A DNA stretch of 64,000 nucleotides from CAWBRT01 sp963819175 (GTDB lineage: Bacteria > Acidobacteriota > Terriglobia > Terriglobales > Acidobacteriaceae), in assembly GCA_963819175.1 (NCBI GenBank), contig CAWFVJ010000024.1, positions 372,001 through 436,000 of the forward strand, given 5' to 3'. The notes beneath the pieces were generated by a model. It did no database searches, was not told the DNA's origin, and worked only from the letters and a program-made list of their open reading frames with translations. Both the position numbers and the translations under genes were made by a program. Position 1 is the first letter of the stretch. Every line of letters begins with the position of its first letter. Of the stretch, positions 17,881-25,755 are shown piece by piece.

Positions 17881-18146
17881 TTCGCAATAACTTGCGGCCG
17901 TTCGTACTTAGTACGCCCGTTTGCCCACATCTGCCGGCCTGCCGTAGGACTCCAGTGTCTCTGACGTTGTACAATGGATTTGCTGCCGTGGGCATGCTGG
18001 TTGCCCCGGTCCTCATTGAGCGATTCCGCTCCGGTTCTGGATTTTTTTCCGTACAACAAACCGAGTCTAACCTTTGCGCGGCACACCCGCGCATGCAGTT
18101 CACATCGTGAAGAGATGTCTTGAGCTGATTCATAAAGGAGAAAACA

Positions 18147-18788
18147 ATGTCTCAGGTGGTTTCGGTGAAGTTGACCCGTGAAGTCGCCCCGTTGCCATAC
18201 GCTTACAATGCACTCGAACCTTACATCGACGAGCAGACCATGCGCATTCACCACGATAAGCACCATGCCGCATACCTCACGAATCTGGTCAACGCGCTGG
18301 AGAAGTATCCAGAGCTGCTCGAGAAAGAGCCGGAGGATTTGCTGCGCGGGCTGGACGGGGTGCCCGCGGATATCCGCACCGCCGTGCGCAACCATGGCGG
18401 CGGTCACGTGCACCACGCAATGTTCTGGACGCTGATGAAACCGAACGGCGGCGGCGCGCCCGATGGTGAGATTGCGACCCTGATCAAGGGCGCATTCGGC
18501 GGTTTCGATAACTTCAAGACGAAGTTCAACGATCTGGGTCTGAAGCACTTTGGGAGCGGCTGGGTTTGGCTGGTTCGCACCGCCGCCGGGAGCTACGAGA
18601 TCCTCAGCATACCGAACCAGGACAGCCCATTTTCGCAAGGCATGTTCCCCATCATGTGCAATGATCTCTGGGAGCACGCGTACTATTTGCACTATCAGAA
18701 CCGCCGCGCGGAGTATTTGCAGACGTGGTGGAACGTAGTGAACTGGGACGAGATCAACCGCAGGCTAAAAGCTGCGACATCCAAGTAG
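18147..18788 (+). CDS. Superoxide dismutase (Fe/Mn family)
   Basis: A 213-aa enzyme that dismutates superoxide to oxygen and peroxide. The motif set is complete: LPYAYNALEPYIDEQTM at the start, metal ligands in MRIHHDKHHAAYL, in HGGGHVHHAMFW and in the C-terminal NDLWEHAYYLHYQN. The usual GGHxNH has His in place of Asn (GGHVHH), a small oddity. No signal peptide, so it is cytoplasmic. An AAAGGAG ribosome site precedes the ATG. It is followed by a strong terminator. Metal choice (Fe or Mn) cannot be settled from the sequence alone; the sequence looks closer to the Mn type. Confidence 0.95.
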   Translation: MSQVVSVKLTREVAPLPYAYNALEPYIDEQTMRIHHDKHHAAYLTNLVNALEKYPELLEKEPEDLLRGLDGVPADIRTAVRNHGGGHVHHAMFWTLMKPNGGGAPDGEIATLIKGAFGGFDNFKTKFNDLGLKHFGSGWVWLVRTAAGSYEILSIPNQDSPFSQGMFPIMCNDLWEHAYYLHYQNRRAEYLQTWWNVVNWDEINRRLKAATSK

Positions 18789-18851
18789 TTGCCGCAGCGT
18801 GCATTAACACTGCGCCCTGTCGAGGTGCAGGGGGTTACAATTCGACTATCG

Positions 18852-18880
18852 AAGGCCGGGGCGAACTCCGGCCTTTTTTG
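18852..18880 (+). terminator. Rho-independent terminator after superoxide dismutase
   Basis: AAGGCCGG, loop ggcgaact, CCGGCCTT followed by TTTTG: a perfect 8-bp stem and T-run, 63 bases after the stop codon. Confidence 0.88.
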
Positions 18881-18907
18881 TAGTTTATTTCCAGGGGAGA
18901 ACGAACA

Positions 18908-20002
18908 GTGAACGTTGCCGCCAAATGTATTCGCGAACAGATTGTTGCCGTGCTGGGCGCATGGAAGATGTTGCCGCACCTGATCGATGTGACGGCGGAT
19001 GTAATGGTCGACACCGATTTGGCGGGCATCGATTCGCACGGTATCTCGCTGCTCATCCTGTACGAGGAAAAGCTTCGCCAGGGCAAATTGAAGCTGCAGG
19101 CGGAGCCGAGGGTTATCCGCGAGAATGCGGTGACGGCTTTGATCGACGCCGGTGCGGGATTGGGTCATCCTGCCGCCGTCATGGCAACACGGCTCGCGAT
19201 AGAGAAGGCGGGCGCCTGCGGAGTCGCAGCCGTGTCGGTGACCAATTCGCACCACTTCGGCCCGGCCGGCTACTACGCAAAGATGGCGGCTCAGCGCGGT
19301 TTCATCAGCATGGTGACCAGCAATGCCCGTACCATTGCTGTCTTGCCGACGCGCGCCTCAACCAAGGTGTTCGGCACGAATCCGATTGCCTTCGCCGTTC
19401 CCGCCCGCCGCAATCCTCCGTTTCTTTTGGACATGGCCACGAGCACGGTCGCTGCCAACAAGATTCGAATCTACGAATTCAAAGGCAAGCCCCTGCCCGA
19501 CGGCTGGGTGCTGGACGAGAATGGACGCCCCGTGCGCGACGCCGCTGCCGCCATGCCCTACGTCTGGGAGGGCGGCAAGGGCGGCCTGACCCCGATTGGC
19601 GGCACGCCGGAGATGAGCAGTCACAAGGGGTACGGCTTGGCCATGGTTGCGCAGATTCTCGGAAGCACTCTGGCTGGCGGCTCCTTCCCGGCACTGGCGG
19701 AGCAGCGCGGAACCGTCGACGGAGCAGATAATCTCGGGCACTTCTTCCTGGTTCTGGACCCCAAAGCGTTCCGGCCCGACGGGGCCTTCGAGAGCGATGT
19801 GGACGAGATGATCGATTACCTGCACGGCGTACCGGCCATTGATCCCGCCGAGCCGGTTCTGGTTGCCGGCGATCCCGAATTGCAAGCCCGCGAACGGCGA
19901 TTGAAGGAAGGCGTGCCGATCACGCCGGTGCTCGCCGATAAGATCCGCGCTATTTGTCAGCGCTACGGTGCACCTTTTCTGCTGGAGCCTTTTCAAGGAT
20001 GA
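18908..20002 (+). CDS. Malate/L-lactate (Ldh_2 family) dehydrogenase
   Basis: A 364-aa member of the Ldh_2/MDH type 2 family, NAD(P)-dependent dehydrogenases for malate, L-lactate, ureidoglycolate or related 2-hydroxyacids. Family marks: TDLAGIDSHGISLL near residue 38, SVTNSHHFGPAGYYA near 110, GTNPIAFAVPA near 160, LLDMATSTVAANKI near 177 and SSHKGYGLAMV near 238. Start is GTG 18908, preceded by GGGGAG. Length is normal. It stands alone between a terminator and a convergent gene, so the substrate cannot be read from context. Confidence 0.88.
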   Translation: MNVAAKCIREQIVAVLGAWKMLPHLIDVTADVMVDTDLAGIDSHGISLLILYEEKLRQGKLKLQAEPRVIRENAVTALIDAGAGLGHPAAVMATRLAIEKAGACGVAAVSVTNSHHFGPAGYYAKMAAQRGFISMVTSNARTIAVLPTRASTKVFGTNPIAFAVPARRNPPFLLDMATSTVAANKIRIYEFKGKPLPDGWVLDENGRPVRDAAAAMPYVWEGGKGGLTPIGGTPEMSSHKGYGLAMVAQILGSTLAGGSFPALAEQRGTVDGADNLGHFFLVLDPKAFRPDGAFESDVDEMIDYLHGVPAIDPAEPVLVAGDPELQARERRLKEGVPITPVLADKIRAICQRYGAPFLLEPFQG

Positions 20003-20007
20003 TGTGC

Positions 20008-20784
20008 CTACGGTGAGGCACGAAGTCTGCTGATGGCTTGCGGGGTGAACTGATCGGCGGAAATCTCGATGTCGCGTTCGGCACGCGAACCTTCAAGGGT
20101 TGTGCGGACGCGGCCATCGGCCGACTCGACCGTTACGATGGCGGCGGTCCAGCGGCCATGCGGCCGCTTCATGATCTTCGAGGCGATAAAGCGCCTCCGC
20201 AGACGGCCATCTTTGCCGAATTTCTCCACTCGTAGAGGCAGGGCAAGTTCAGGAGAGACCCAGCTTCTGACCAAAGAGTAGGAAGTTGCGGTGCCGGAGC
20301 CGGGATGCGATTCGAGGATTTTGCACGAGCGCCCGGAGACAATTTCCTCTCCTTTCAACTCCTGCAACGGCCAGTGCCAAAAATTTTCGGCAACGTCTTC
20401 TATGGCGATGGCGGAATTGAAGAGGGGTTGAGCCATGAGCTGTGGCGTGAGAGTGAGTTGCCCCTTGTGCGACTGGAGCAGGCCACTGACCGCACCCTGC
20501 GGGGATGTTTCCACCAGCAAGGCATCACCGGCGGCCGGCTTGGGCCAGAGCACCTGATAGATCACCTGCTTGGTGCCTTCGTGCTGGCGGCCACGGATGA
20601 GCAGCTGCTTTACCTCCGGAGCAGCGGAGTTCGGGCGGCTTGAGACCAGCTTGGCGCGAACGCGAAATCCAGAGGTCTTCTGCGCATCCTCAACCCGGGC
20701 GATGAGCTGTTTTGCCGTGAGGTCGGCGCCCAGCGAACTCGCGCAAAGCGAGAGCAGAAGAGCCAAAAGCGCCGGAGTTTTCAT
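20008..20784 (-). CDS. LolA-like outer-membrane lipoprotein-sorting protein
   Basis: A 258-aa exported protein with a signal peptide (MKTPALLALLLSLCASSLGA). The rest is a beta-rich LolA/LolB-like half-barrel pattern: LIARVEDAQKTSGFRVRAKL, QVIYQVLWPKPAAGDALLVE, and a later SYSLVRSWVSPELALPLRVEKF. Relatives are annotated as outer membrane lipoprotein-sorting proteins. The ATG overlaps the stop of the upstream permease gene by 4 bases (ATGA), so the three genes on this strand form one operon with an ABC ATPase and a permease. Its job is probably to receive a lipid or lipoprotein from that transporter. Substrate unknown. Confidence 0.75.
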   Translation of the reverse strand: MKTPALLALLLSLCASSLGADLTAKQLIARVEDAQKTSGFRVRAKLVSSRPNSAAPEVKQLLIRGRQHEGTKQVIYQVLWPKPAAGDALLVETSPQGAVSGLLQSHKGQLTLTPQLMAQPLFNSAIAIEDVAENFWHWPLQELKGEEIVSGRSCKILESHPGSGTATSYSLVRSWVSPELALPLRVEKFGKDGRLRRRFIASKIMKRPHGRWTAAIVTVESADGRVRTTLEGSRAERDIEISADQFTPQAISRLRASP

Positions 20785-21902
20785 TCGTATCGCATAGCCT
20801 CATTGGGGTGCAGCCGCGAGCCAAGGAAAGCCGGATAGAGGCCGCCCAGTACGCCCAGGCCCAAGGCAATGGCGAAGGCAATAGAGAATAGATGCCAGCT
20901 CAATTCCACTTCAATTTTCAAAATCATCCACGGGCTGGCCATCAGCAACTGCACGGCGACACAGCCGAGGGCGATGCCCACGAGTCCACCAATAAAGCTG
21001 AGCACCACGGATTCATAGAGGATCATGCGCACGATACGGCTGCGCCGCCATCCAATGGCGAGCAGAACGCCAATCTCATGAATGCGCTCGAAAACACTCA
21101 TCAGCACCGTGTTCATGACGCCGACAGCGCCTACGATGAGGGCGATCGCGGAGGTGGCCCAACTCATGGCCTTGGCCATCTGGATGGCCGTGTTATGCCG
21201 CGCAACCTCGTCGGTGCTGAAAGCCTGGAAGCCGGGCATTTGATTTTTGATGGTCTGCCGAAGCTGCTCCAGTTGCTCCGGCGTGGTGCCCGGGGTCACG
21301 CGCAAGTTCAGGAAATTGATTCTCCCGGGATTGCCCATGATGTTCTGCAATTGCGGCAAGGCCATGATGATGGCGCTGTTTTCCACCAAGGCTCCGCTCT
21401 TGAAGATGCCACAAACAGTGAATTCGCCGGTTTCGACCTGGATGGGAGCGCCAAGGGATTTCTTCAAGACCGTCGAGGCCAGGGTTCCAATCACCACGCA
21501 TTTGTCGGAGTCGCTCGCAGGCCAGCGGCCTTCGATGAGCTGCAAATGTTCCCAGAGGAAGCCCTGGAGTTCCCAGCCAAAGACGAGCACGGTCGGAGAA
21601 TCTTCGACGCTGACCATATCGCTGAGCAGGCCCGTCGCCTTGTCGATGTGCGGAAGGCGCAGCAACTGATTCTTGATACCGCCATCAAAGGGCGCGGCCA
21701 AGGGGCTCTGGCTGGTGACCTTGGTTACGACGAGATCGGTGCCGCGCACGGCATAGGCTCGTTCCCAGCTTTTCTCAAAGCCCCAGGCCAAGCTGGCCAA
21801 TGCCACAACCGCGCCAATCCCTATGGCGATGCCTGCAATCGTCAGCAGACTCCTGGTGGGGCGCCGGAGCAGGTTCTTGCCGACGAGCGCGAGAAAAATC
21901 AA
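20781..21902 (-). CDS. ABC transporter permease, MacB/LolE (FtsX) type
   Basis: A 373-aa permease with one N-terminal membrane helix (SLLTIAGIAIGIGAVVALAS), a periplasmic MacB-type domain of about 210 residues, and three C-terminal helices (ATSAIALIVGAVGVMNTVLM, VVLSFIGGLVGIALGCVAVQ, LFSIAFAIALGLGVLGGLYP). The segment MSVFERIHEIGVLLAIGWRR is the coupling helix typical of FtsX domains. These do not import but work as mechanotransmitters, for example extracting lipoproteins. It overlaps both neighbours by 4 bases. The partner ATPase is the C-terminal half of the upstream fusion protein. Confidence 0.9.
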   Translation of the reverse strand: MIFLALVGKNLLRRPTRSLLTIAGIAIGIGAVVALASLAWGFEKSWERAYAVRGTDLVVTKVTSQSPLAAPFDGGIKNQLLRLPHIDKATGLLSDMVSVEDSPTVLVFGWELQGFLWEHLQLIEGRWPASDSDKCVVIGTLASTVLKKSLGAPIQVETGEFTVCGIFKSGALVENSAIIMALPQLQNIMGNPGRINFLNLRVTPGTTPEQLEQLRQTIKNQMPGFQAFSTDEVARHNTAIQMAKAMSWATSAIALIVGAVGVMNTVLMSVFERIHEIGVLLAIGWRRSRIVRMILYESVVLSFIGGLVGIALGCVAVQLLMASPWMILKIEVELSWHLFSIAFAIALGLGVLGGLYPAFLGSRLHPNEAMRYE

Positions 21903-23335
21903 ACCGTCTCCTTCCGCTTCCGGCTGTCGGCGACGATGCGGCCGTCGATCATCTGCAGGGTGCGATGCGCATAGGCGGCGACATTTGGATCGTGGGTGAC
22001 GACGATGATCGTCATGCCGGTTTGCGAGTGTATCTGCTTGATGAGATCCATGACGAGCCGGGCGCTGTCACTGTCTAGGTTACCGGTGGGCTCATCGGCG
22101 AGCAGCAGATCGGGTTTGTTGGCGAGGCTTCGGGCAATGGCGACTCGCTGGCGCTCTCCCCCCGATAATTTGGCGGGAAGGTGATCGATCCTCTCAGCCA
22201 GCCCGACGGCTTGCAGCAGCTCCCCGGCGCGGCGCTGCCGCTCCTTTACAGGCCACGGCATTTCAAACATCGGCACCTGTACGTTTTCCGAGGCATTGAG
22301 GGTAGGGAGGAGATGAAAAGACTGAAAGACGAAACCAATGGTGCGCGCCCGGAAGGCGCTGAGATCGCGAACTCCGCTCAACGACTGGCCGTTGAACAGG
22401 ACTTCGCCACCGGTGGGCACATCGAGCCCGCCAAGAAGTTGCAGCAAAGTCGACTTGCCGCTGCCACTGGGGCCGGCGATGGCGACGAACTCCCCTTTCT
22501 GAATTACGAAGTCAGCTCCGCGGAGCGCCTTGACGCTGCCATCGTCAAACTCACGCCGCAAATCGCGAACCTCAATGAATGCTGGGCCGTCCGGCACCTT
22601 GCAGACGGTATCTCCGTTCGCGGATTGGGGCGAGCAATGGCCATCCAGAAAGCGCTCCATGATGCTGGTGACCTCCCGCGGGCGTTCAATATTAGGAGCG
22701 TGGCCGCATTGTTCGATCAGTTCCATCTCTGCTTGCGGGAGACATCTCTTGAATTCGTGAGCCATCCTTGGCGGGGTGATGTGATCGTCGGCGCCCCAGA
22801 TCAGCATGACCGGGCATTGCAATTGCGACAACTCTTCGCGCAGATTTTCGTGCTTTGCGGAGCGTGCCATGCGAACGACCTTCCGCGCCTGCACGGGGGA
22901 TGTAATCGTTTCGTAGACCTTCTGGACGAGAACATCGGTGATGTGGACTTCGTCGAAAAAAACCTCTTTTATTTTTTCGCGAACCCATTCGCGCGATGGG
23001 TGGCGGGGTGCGTTTTGATCAGTGCGCTCGAAGAGTCCCGAGCTTCCGACGAGCACGAGCCCGGCGACGCGGTCGGGATAAGCGAGGGCTAACTTGAGCG
23101 CAACGTGACCGCCCAGGGAATTACCGCAGAGGACGGTGCGCTCAATCTTTTCAGCGTCGAGCATCCCCTTGATGTAACCGACAAGCGAGTTGATTCCGAC
23201 TTCATTGTAAGGCACGTCCAGGATGGGAAGCTCCGGAACGTAGACCGGCCACTTCTCTTGGAGCCGAGTGCCGCATGCTTGCCAGCTCTCCGGTCCTCCG
23301 AACATTCCGTGCAACAGCATGACTCCCAGTTTCAT
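21899..23335 (-). CDS. Fusion protein: alpha/beta hydrolase + LolD-type ABC ATPase
   Basis: A single uninterrupted frame of 478 codons. Residues about 1-240 are an alpha/beta hydrolase: MKLGVMLLHGMFGGPESW (HG oxyanion), nucleophile elbow LCGNSLGGHVALK, Asp in IWGADDHITPP, catalytic His in EQCGHAPN. Residues about 265-478 are an ABC ATPase: Walker A AGPSGSGKSTLLQLLGGLD, Q-loop, LSGGERQRVAIARSLA, Walker B LLLADEPTGNLD, H-loop VVTHD. The ATPase resembles LolD/MacB and sits next to the permease gene. A fused hydrolase domain is unusual. ATG 23335 is chosen; an in-frame ATG lies at 23362. A deleted stop codon between two normal genes is a possible alternative. Confidence 0.85.
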   Translation of the reverse strand: MKLGVMLLHGMFGGPESWQACGTRLQEKWPVYVPELPILDVPYNEVGINSLVGYIKGMLDAEKIERTVLCGNSLGGHVALKLALAYPDRVAGLVLVGSSGLFERTDQNAPRHPSREWVREKIKEVFFDEVHITDVLVQKVYETITSPVQARKVVRMARSAKHENLREELSQLQCPVMLIWGADDHITPPRMAHEFKRCLPQAEMELIEQCGHAPNIERPREVTSIMERFLDGHCSPQSANGDTVCKVPDGPAFIEVRDLRREFDDGSVKALRGADFVIQKGEFVAIAGPSGSGKSTLLQLLGGLDVPTGGEVLFNGQSLSGVRDLSAFRARTIGFVFQSFHLLPTLNASENVQVPMFEMPWPVKERQRRAGELLQAVGLAERIDHLPAKLSGGERQRVAIARSLANKPDLLLADEPTGNLDSDSARLVMDLIKQIHSQTGMTIIVVTHDPNVAAYAHRTLQMIDGRIVADSRKRKETV

Positions 23336-23785
23336 AGGCTTACTTCGACGAGGCCACGTCAAAATCGAAGATTCTGGCTCAGGCCCGCGGGAAACTTCTT
23401 CTTCAAAAGATAATTGTCAAAGATTGTAGTGCCGGTACGCTGTTTTGCGAAACTCAAATCTATCCACGAAATCTATTCACGATGGAAAAGCCGGGGGTGC
23501 GTGCTAGAGTCTTGCCCTTTAGCTTAAGTTGAACACCCGATGTAAGGGCTTCTCTCGCTCATGTTATTTTGAGAAGGCGATCCGTATTCCTGTAGTCACA
23601 TCCGCGGCAGCAGACAACACGAAGGTATGTCCCGGGCAGCATCTCGGCAGTTCCCTGCAAACGCAGCCTTTAGCGTCTGGTGGGTGGCATGGGGCAAGGG
23701 ACGAGAGCGCCTTCGACTTTAGTATGCACTGCGGCAGTGCCTCAGGCGCTCAACGCCGGCGTGGGTGCCGAACGGAGGAGTCGAG
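23336..23785. other. Divergent intergenic region upstream of the CODH-like operon
   Basis: About 450 bases with no supported gene. It separates the hydrolase-ABC gene from the CODH-like operon and must hold both promoters. AT-rich patches occur near 23400-23530. I found no clear operator palindrome. Confidence 0.45.
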
Positions 23786-24532
23786 TTGAAAGTTAACGAG
23801 AAACTTTGCCTTGGCTGTGGACGCTGCCAGCCCTATTGCACCATGGGTGCAATAAGCTTTGTGCGCGACAGCCGTGGACGTATTTGCTCCAGCGTCGATC
23901 AATACGAGTGCGTAGACTGCGGCGTCTGTTACCGAGCCCACATTTGCGCCAGCGATGCCCTCTACGAACCGAAGCCCGAGTGGCCGCGATCGGTGCGCGG
24001 CACCTTCAGCAATCCGCTGGTAGAGCACAAAGAGACCCGCGTCCCCGGCCGCGGGACCGAAGAGATGAAGACCAACGATATCACTGGCCGCTTTAAGTGG
24101 GGCGAAGCCGGAATGGCGGTCGAGATGGGCCGCCCGGGCGTTGGCGCTCGTTTCACAGACATCGAGAAGGTCGCCATGGCCATCGCCGCCATCGGCGGCA
24201 TCACCTTCGAGCCAAAGAATCCTCTCACCGGACTTATGGCCGACAAGAAGACCGGCAAGATGAATGAAGAGGTCATGGGAGAGAAGGTGTTGTCGGCCAT
24301 CATCGAATTGATGGTTCCGCAACAGAGGATTCCGGAGATCATCGCCGCCGTTCGCAAGGTCAGCCAAGAGATCTCGACGGTGTGCAGCTTTGACCTGACC
24401 ACGAAGGTGGACCCGGACGGTGGAATTGCGGCGTTCGAGATGGCGAAAGCTGCCGGCATCCAGCCTACGCTTAACGGCAAGACCAACATCGGCCTTGGCA
24501 GACCGTTCTTCGTCGAGGAGGCAAACGCATGA
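23786..24532 (+). CDS. Unrecognised protein with N-terminal two-[4Fe-4S] domain (CODH-like operon gene 1)
   Basis: 248 aa, starting at TTG 23786 behind GGAGGAG. The N-terminus has a classical cluster motif, CLGCGRCQPYC (C-x2-C-x2-C-x3-C, residues 8-18), and a second, looser set, ECVDCGVCYRAHIC (C-x2-C-x2-C-x5-C). After residue about 90 comes a domain I do not recognise, with GRFKWGEAGMAVEMGRPGVG, ITFEPKNPLTGLM and TNIGLGRPFFVEE. One further Cys (VCSFDLTT) lies in it. No signal peptide. It overlaps the next gene by 4 bases. It is probably an electron carrier or assembly partner of the CooS-like enzyme encoded downstream; that is inference from position. Confidence 0.75.
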   Translation: MKVNEKLCLGCGRCQPYCTMGAISFVRDSRGRICSSVDQYECVDCGVCYRAHICASDALYEPKPEWPRSVRGTFSNPLVEHKETRVPGRGTEEMKTNDITGRFKWGEAGMAVEMGRPGVGARFTDIEKVAMAIAAIGGITFEPKNPLTGLMADKKTGKMNEEVMGEKVLSAIIELMVPQQRIPEIIAAVRKVSQEISTVCSFDLTTKVDPDGGIAAFEMAKAAGIQPTLNGKTNIGLGRPFFVEEANA

Positions 24533-25170
24533 CGCACACGCTTCACCGCCGCGGAACGGCCGACAGTTTCAAGAATGATTACGTGTTGTTCGCCATGTCG
24601 GCCAAAGGCGTCAATGAGGTCGGCTCGAAGACGCGATTGAAGCGTTTCCTGGAGATTATCCAGCAGCACAACCCGGTCAACATGGGCGACATGAAGACCG
24701 GCAACCGCTTTATCACCTCGCCGGAAACCATCGTCAATAACGCTCAAGACACCTCCATCGTGCATGGCGTATTTGAAAACCGCGAGGACCTGATCAGCGC
24801 TTTGAAGGATCTGAAGGAAGCCGACTTGGGAGTGTCGGTCATCATCTCCGGGCTCATGGCGGATGTGCATGACTGTTGCAGCGTCGCCGGCGTGAAGCCG
24901 CACACCTGCGAGACCTCGCTCGGTGTTTGGGGAAACAAGGATCGCCTTCCCGATGAAGACATCCTGCGGTTTACGACCATGTGCGGACACGGCCAGGTTC
25001 CCTTCAATCTGGTCAACAAGATCGTCGAAGACGTGAAAGAGGGCAAGTTGACGCTGCCGGAAGCCGGCAGGGAGCTGGCTAAACCCTGTCAGTGCGGGGT
25101 CTTTAATCCCGCGCGAGCCGCTGCCATGGTGGAAGAAATCATGTGCCTATGGGGGATACATGTTGTCTAA
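24529..25170 (+). CDS. Unrecognised Cys-rich protein (CODH-like operon gene 2)
   Basis: 213 aa with no family I can name. The N-terminal half is MTHTLHRRGTADSFKNDYVL, later NPVNMGDMKTGN. The C-terminal half holds six cysteines in a striking order: DVHDCCSV, KPHTCETS, TTMCGHGQVP, and KPCQCGVFNPARAA, with nearby His. That suggests metal or Fe-S binding. No membrane segment. ATG overlaps the stop of gene 1 (ATGA), so the two are translationally coupled. It precedes the CooF-like gene by 42 bases. It could be a dedicated partner or maturation factor for the short CODH, but nothing in the sequence proves this. Confidence 0.72.
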   Translation: MTHTLHRRGTADSFKNDYVLFAMSAKGVNEVGSKTRLKRFLEIIQQHNPVNMGDMKTGNRFITSPETIVNNAQDTSIVHGVFENREDLISALKDLKEADLGVSVIISGLMADVHDCCSVAGVKPHTCETSLGVWGNKDRLPDEDILRFTTMCGHGQVPFNLVNKIVEDVKEGKLTLPEAGRELAKPCQCGVFNPARAAAMVEEIMCLWGIHVV

Positions 25171-25212
25171 GCAGCGCGGCGTTTTTCAGCAGCTTGCTGA
25201 ACGGGGACGAAT

Positions 25213-25752
25213 ATGAAGCGTGTTTGGGTGGACAGAGATAAATGCCTGGGATGTAAGACCTGCGAGCTGCAATGCGCCGTGGAGCGTAATTCCGCGTCGA
25301 GAACGCTGGCCGGGGCGATCCTGGAGGATCCAAAACCGGTGGCGCGGGTGGGCGTGTTCGGCGCGACCGGCCACAGTTTTCCTATCCAGTGCCGGCATTG
25401 CGAGGATGCCACTTGCCTCAAGGCATGCCCGTCAGGTGCGCTGCAACGCGATCCAGAAAAAGAGAACATCTTTATCGACCAGGCGAAGTGCCGCGGTTGC
25501 TGGATGTGCGTCATGACTTGTCCGTTCGGTGCCGTGGTTCCCAGTGCGACGTTCAAAGTGGCGATCAAGTGCGACGCCTGCATGCATATGGAAGAGCCAG
25601 CATGTGTCGCATCGTGCCCAACGGGCGCGCTGGTGTATGGCGATGAAGCGGGCTACGAAAAAGTTCTGGCCGACAGGCGCGGGCGCATTGCGCTATTTGC
25701 CGCGGCGGATGCAAAGACCATCAGCCTTGATTATGTCCGGGAGGGCAACTGA
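25213..25752 (+). CDS. CooF-like four-cluster ferredoxin
   Basis: 179 aa with four [4Fe-4S] cysteine sets: CLGCKTCELQC (residues 11-21), CRHCEDATCLKAC near 60, CRGCWMCVMTC near 93, and CDACMHMEEPACVASC near 120. This is the layout of CooF/HycB/DmsB-type electron-transfer subunits, and the start MKRVWVDRDKCLGCKTCE resembles CooF, which takes electrons from CooS. It lies directly upstream of the CooS-like gene (3-base gap), which supports a role as its electron acceptor. No signal peptide, so cytoplasmic. Confidence 0.88.
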   Translation: MKRVWVDRDKCLGCKTCELQCAVERNSASRTLAGAILEDPKPVARVGVFGATGHSFPIQCRHCEDATCLKACPSGALQRDPEKENIFIDQAKCRGCWMCVMTCPFGAVVPSATFKVAIKCDACMHMEEPACVASCPTGALVYGDEAGYEKVLADRRGRIALFAAADAKTISLDYVREGN

Positions 25753-25755
25753 GAA

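Larger units (their letters stand above)
17706..18146. other. Intergenic region with two repeat types
   Basis: Holds a GTCATCCTGAGCG-type repeat (17743-17825), a CCCCACATCTGC palindrome (17849-17880), and a second half-copy, cccacatctgcc, at 17931. About 200 bases then lead to the superoxide dismutase gene, with AAAGGAG before its start. No gene seen. Confidence 0.6.
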
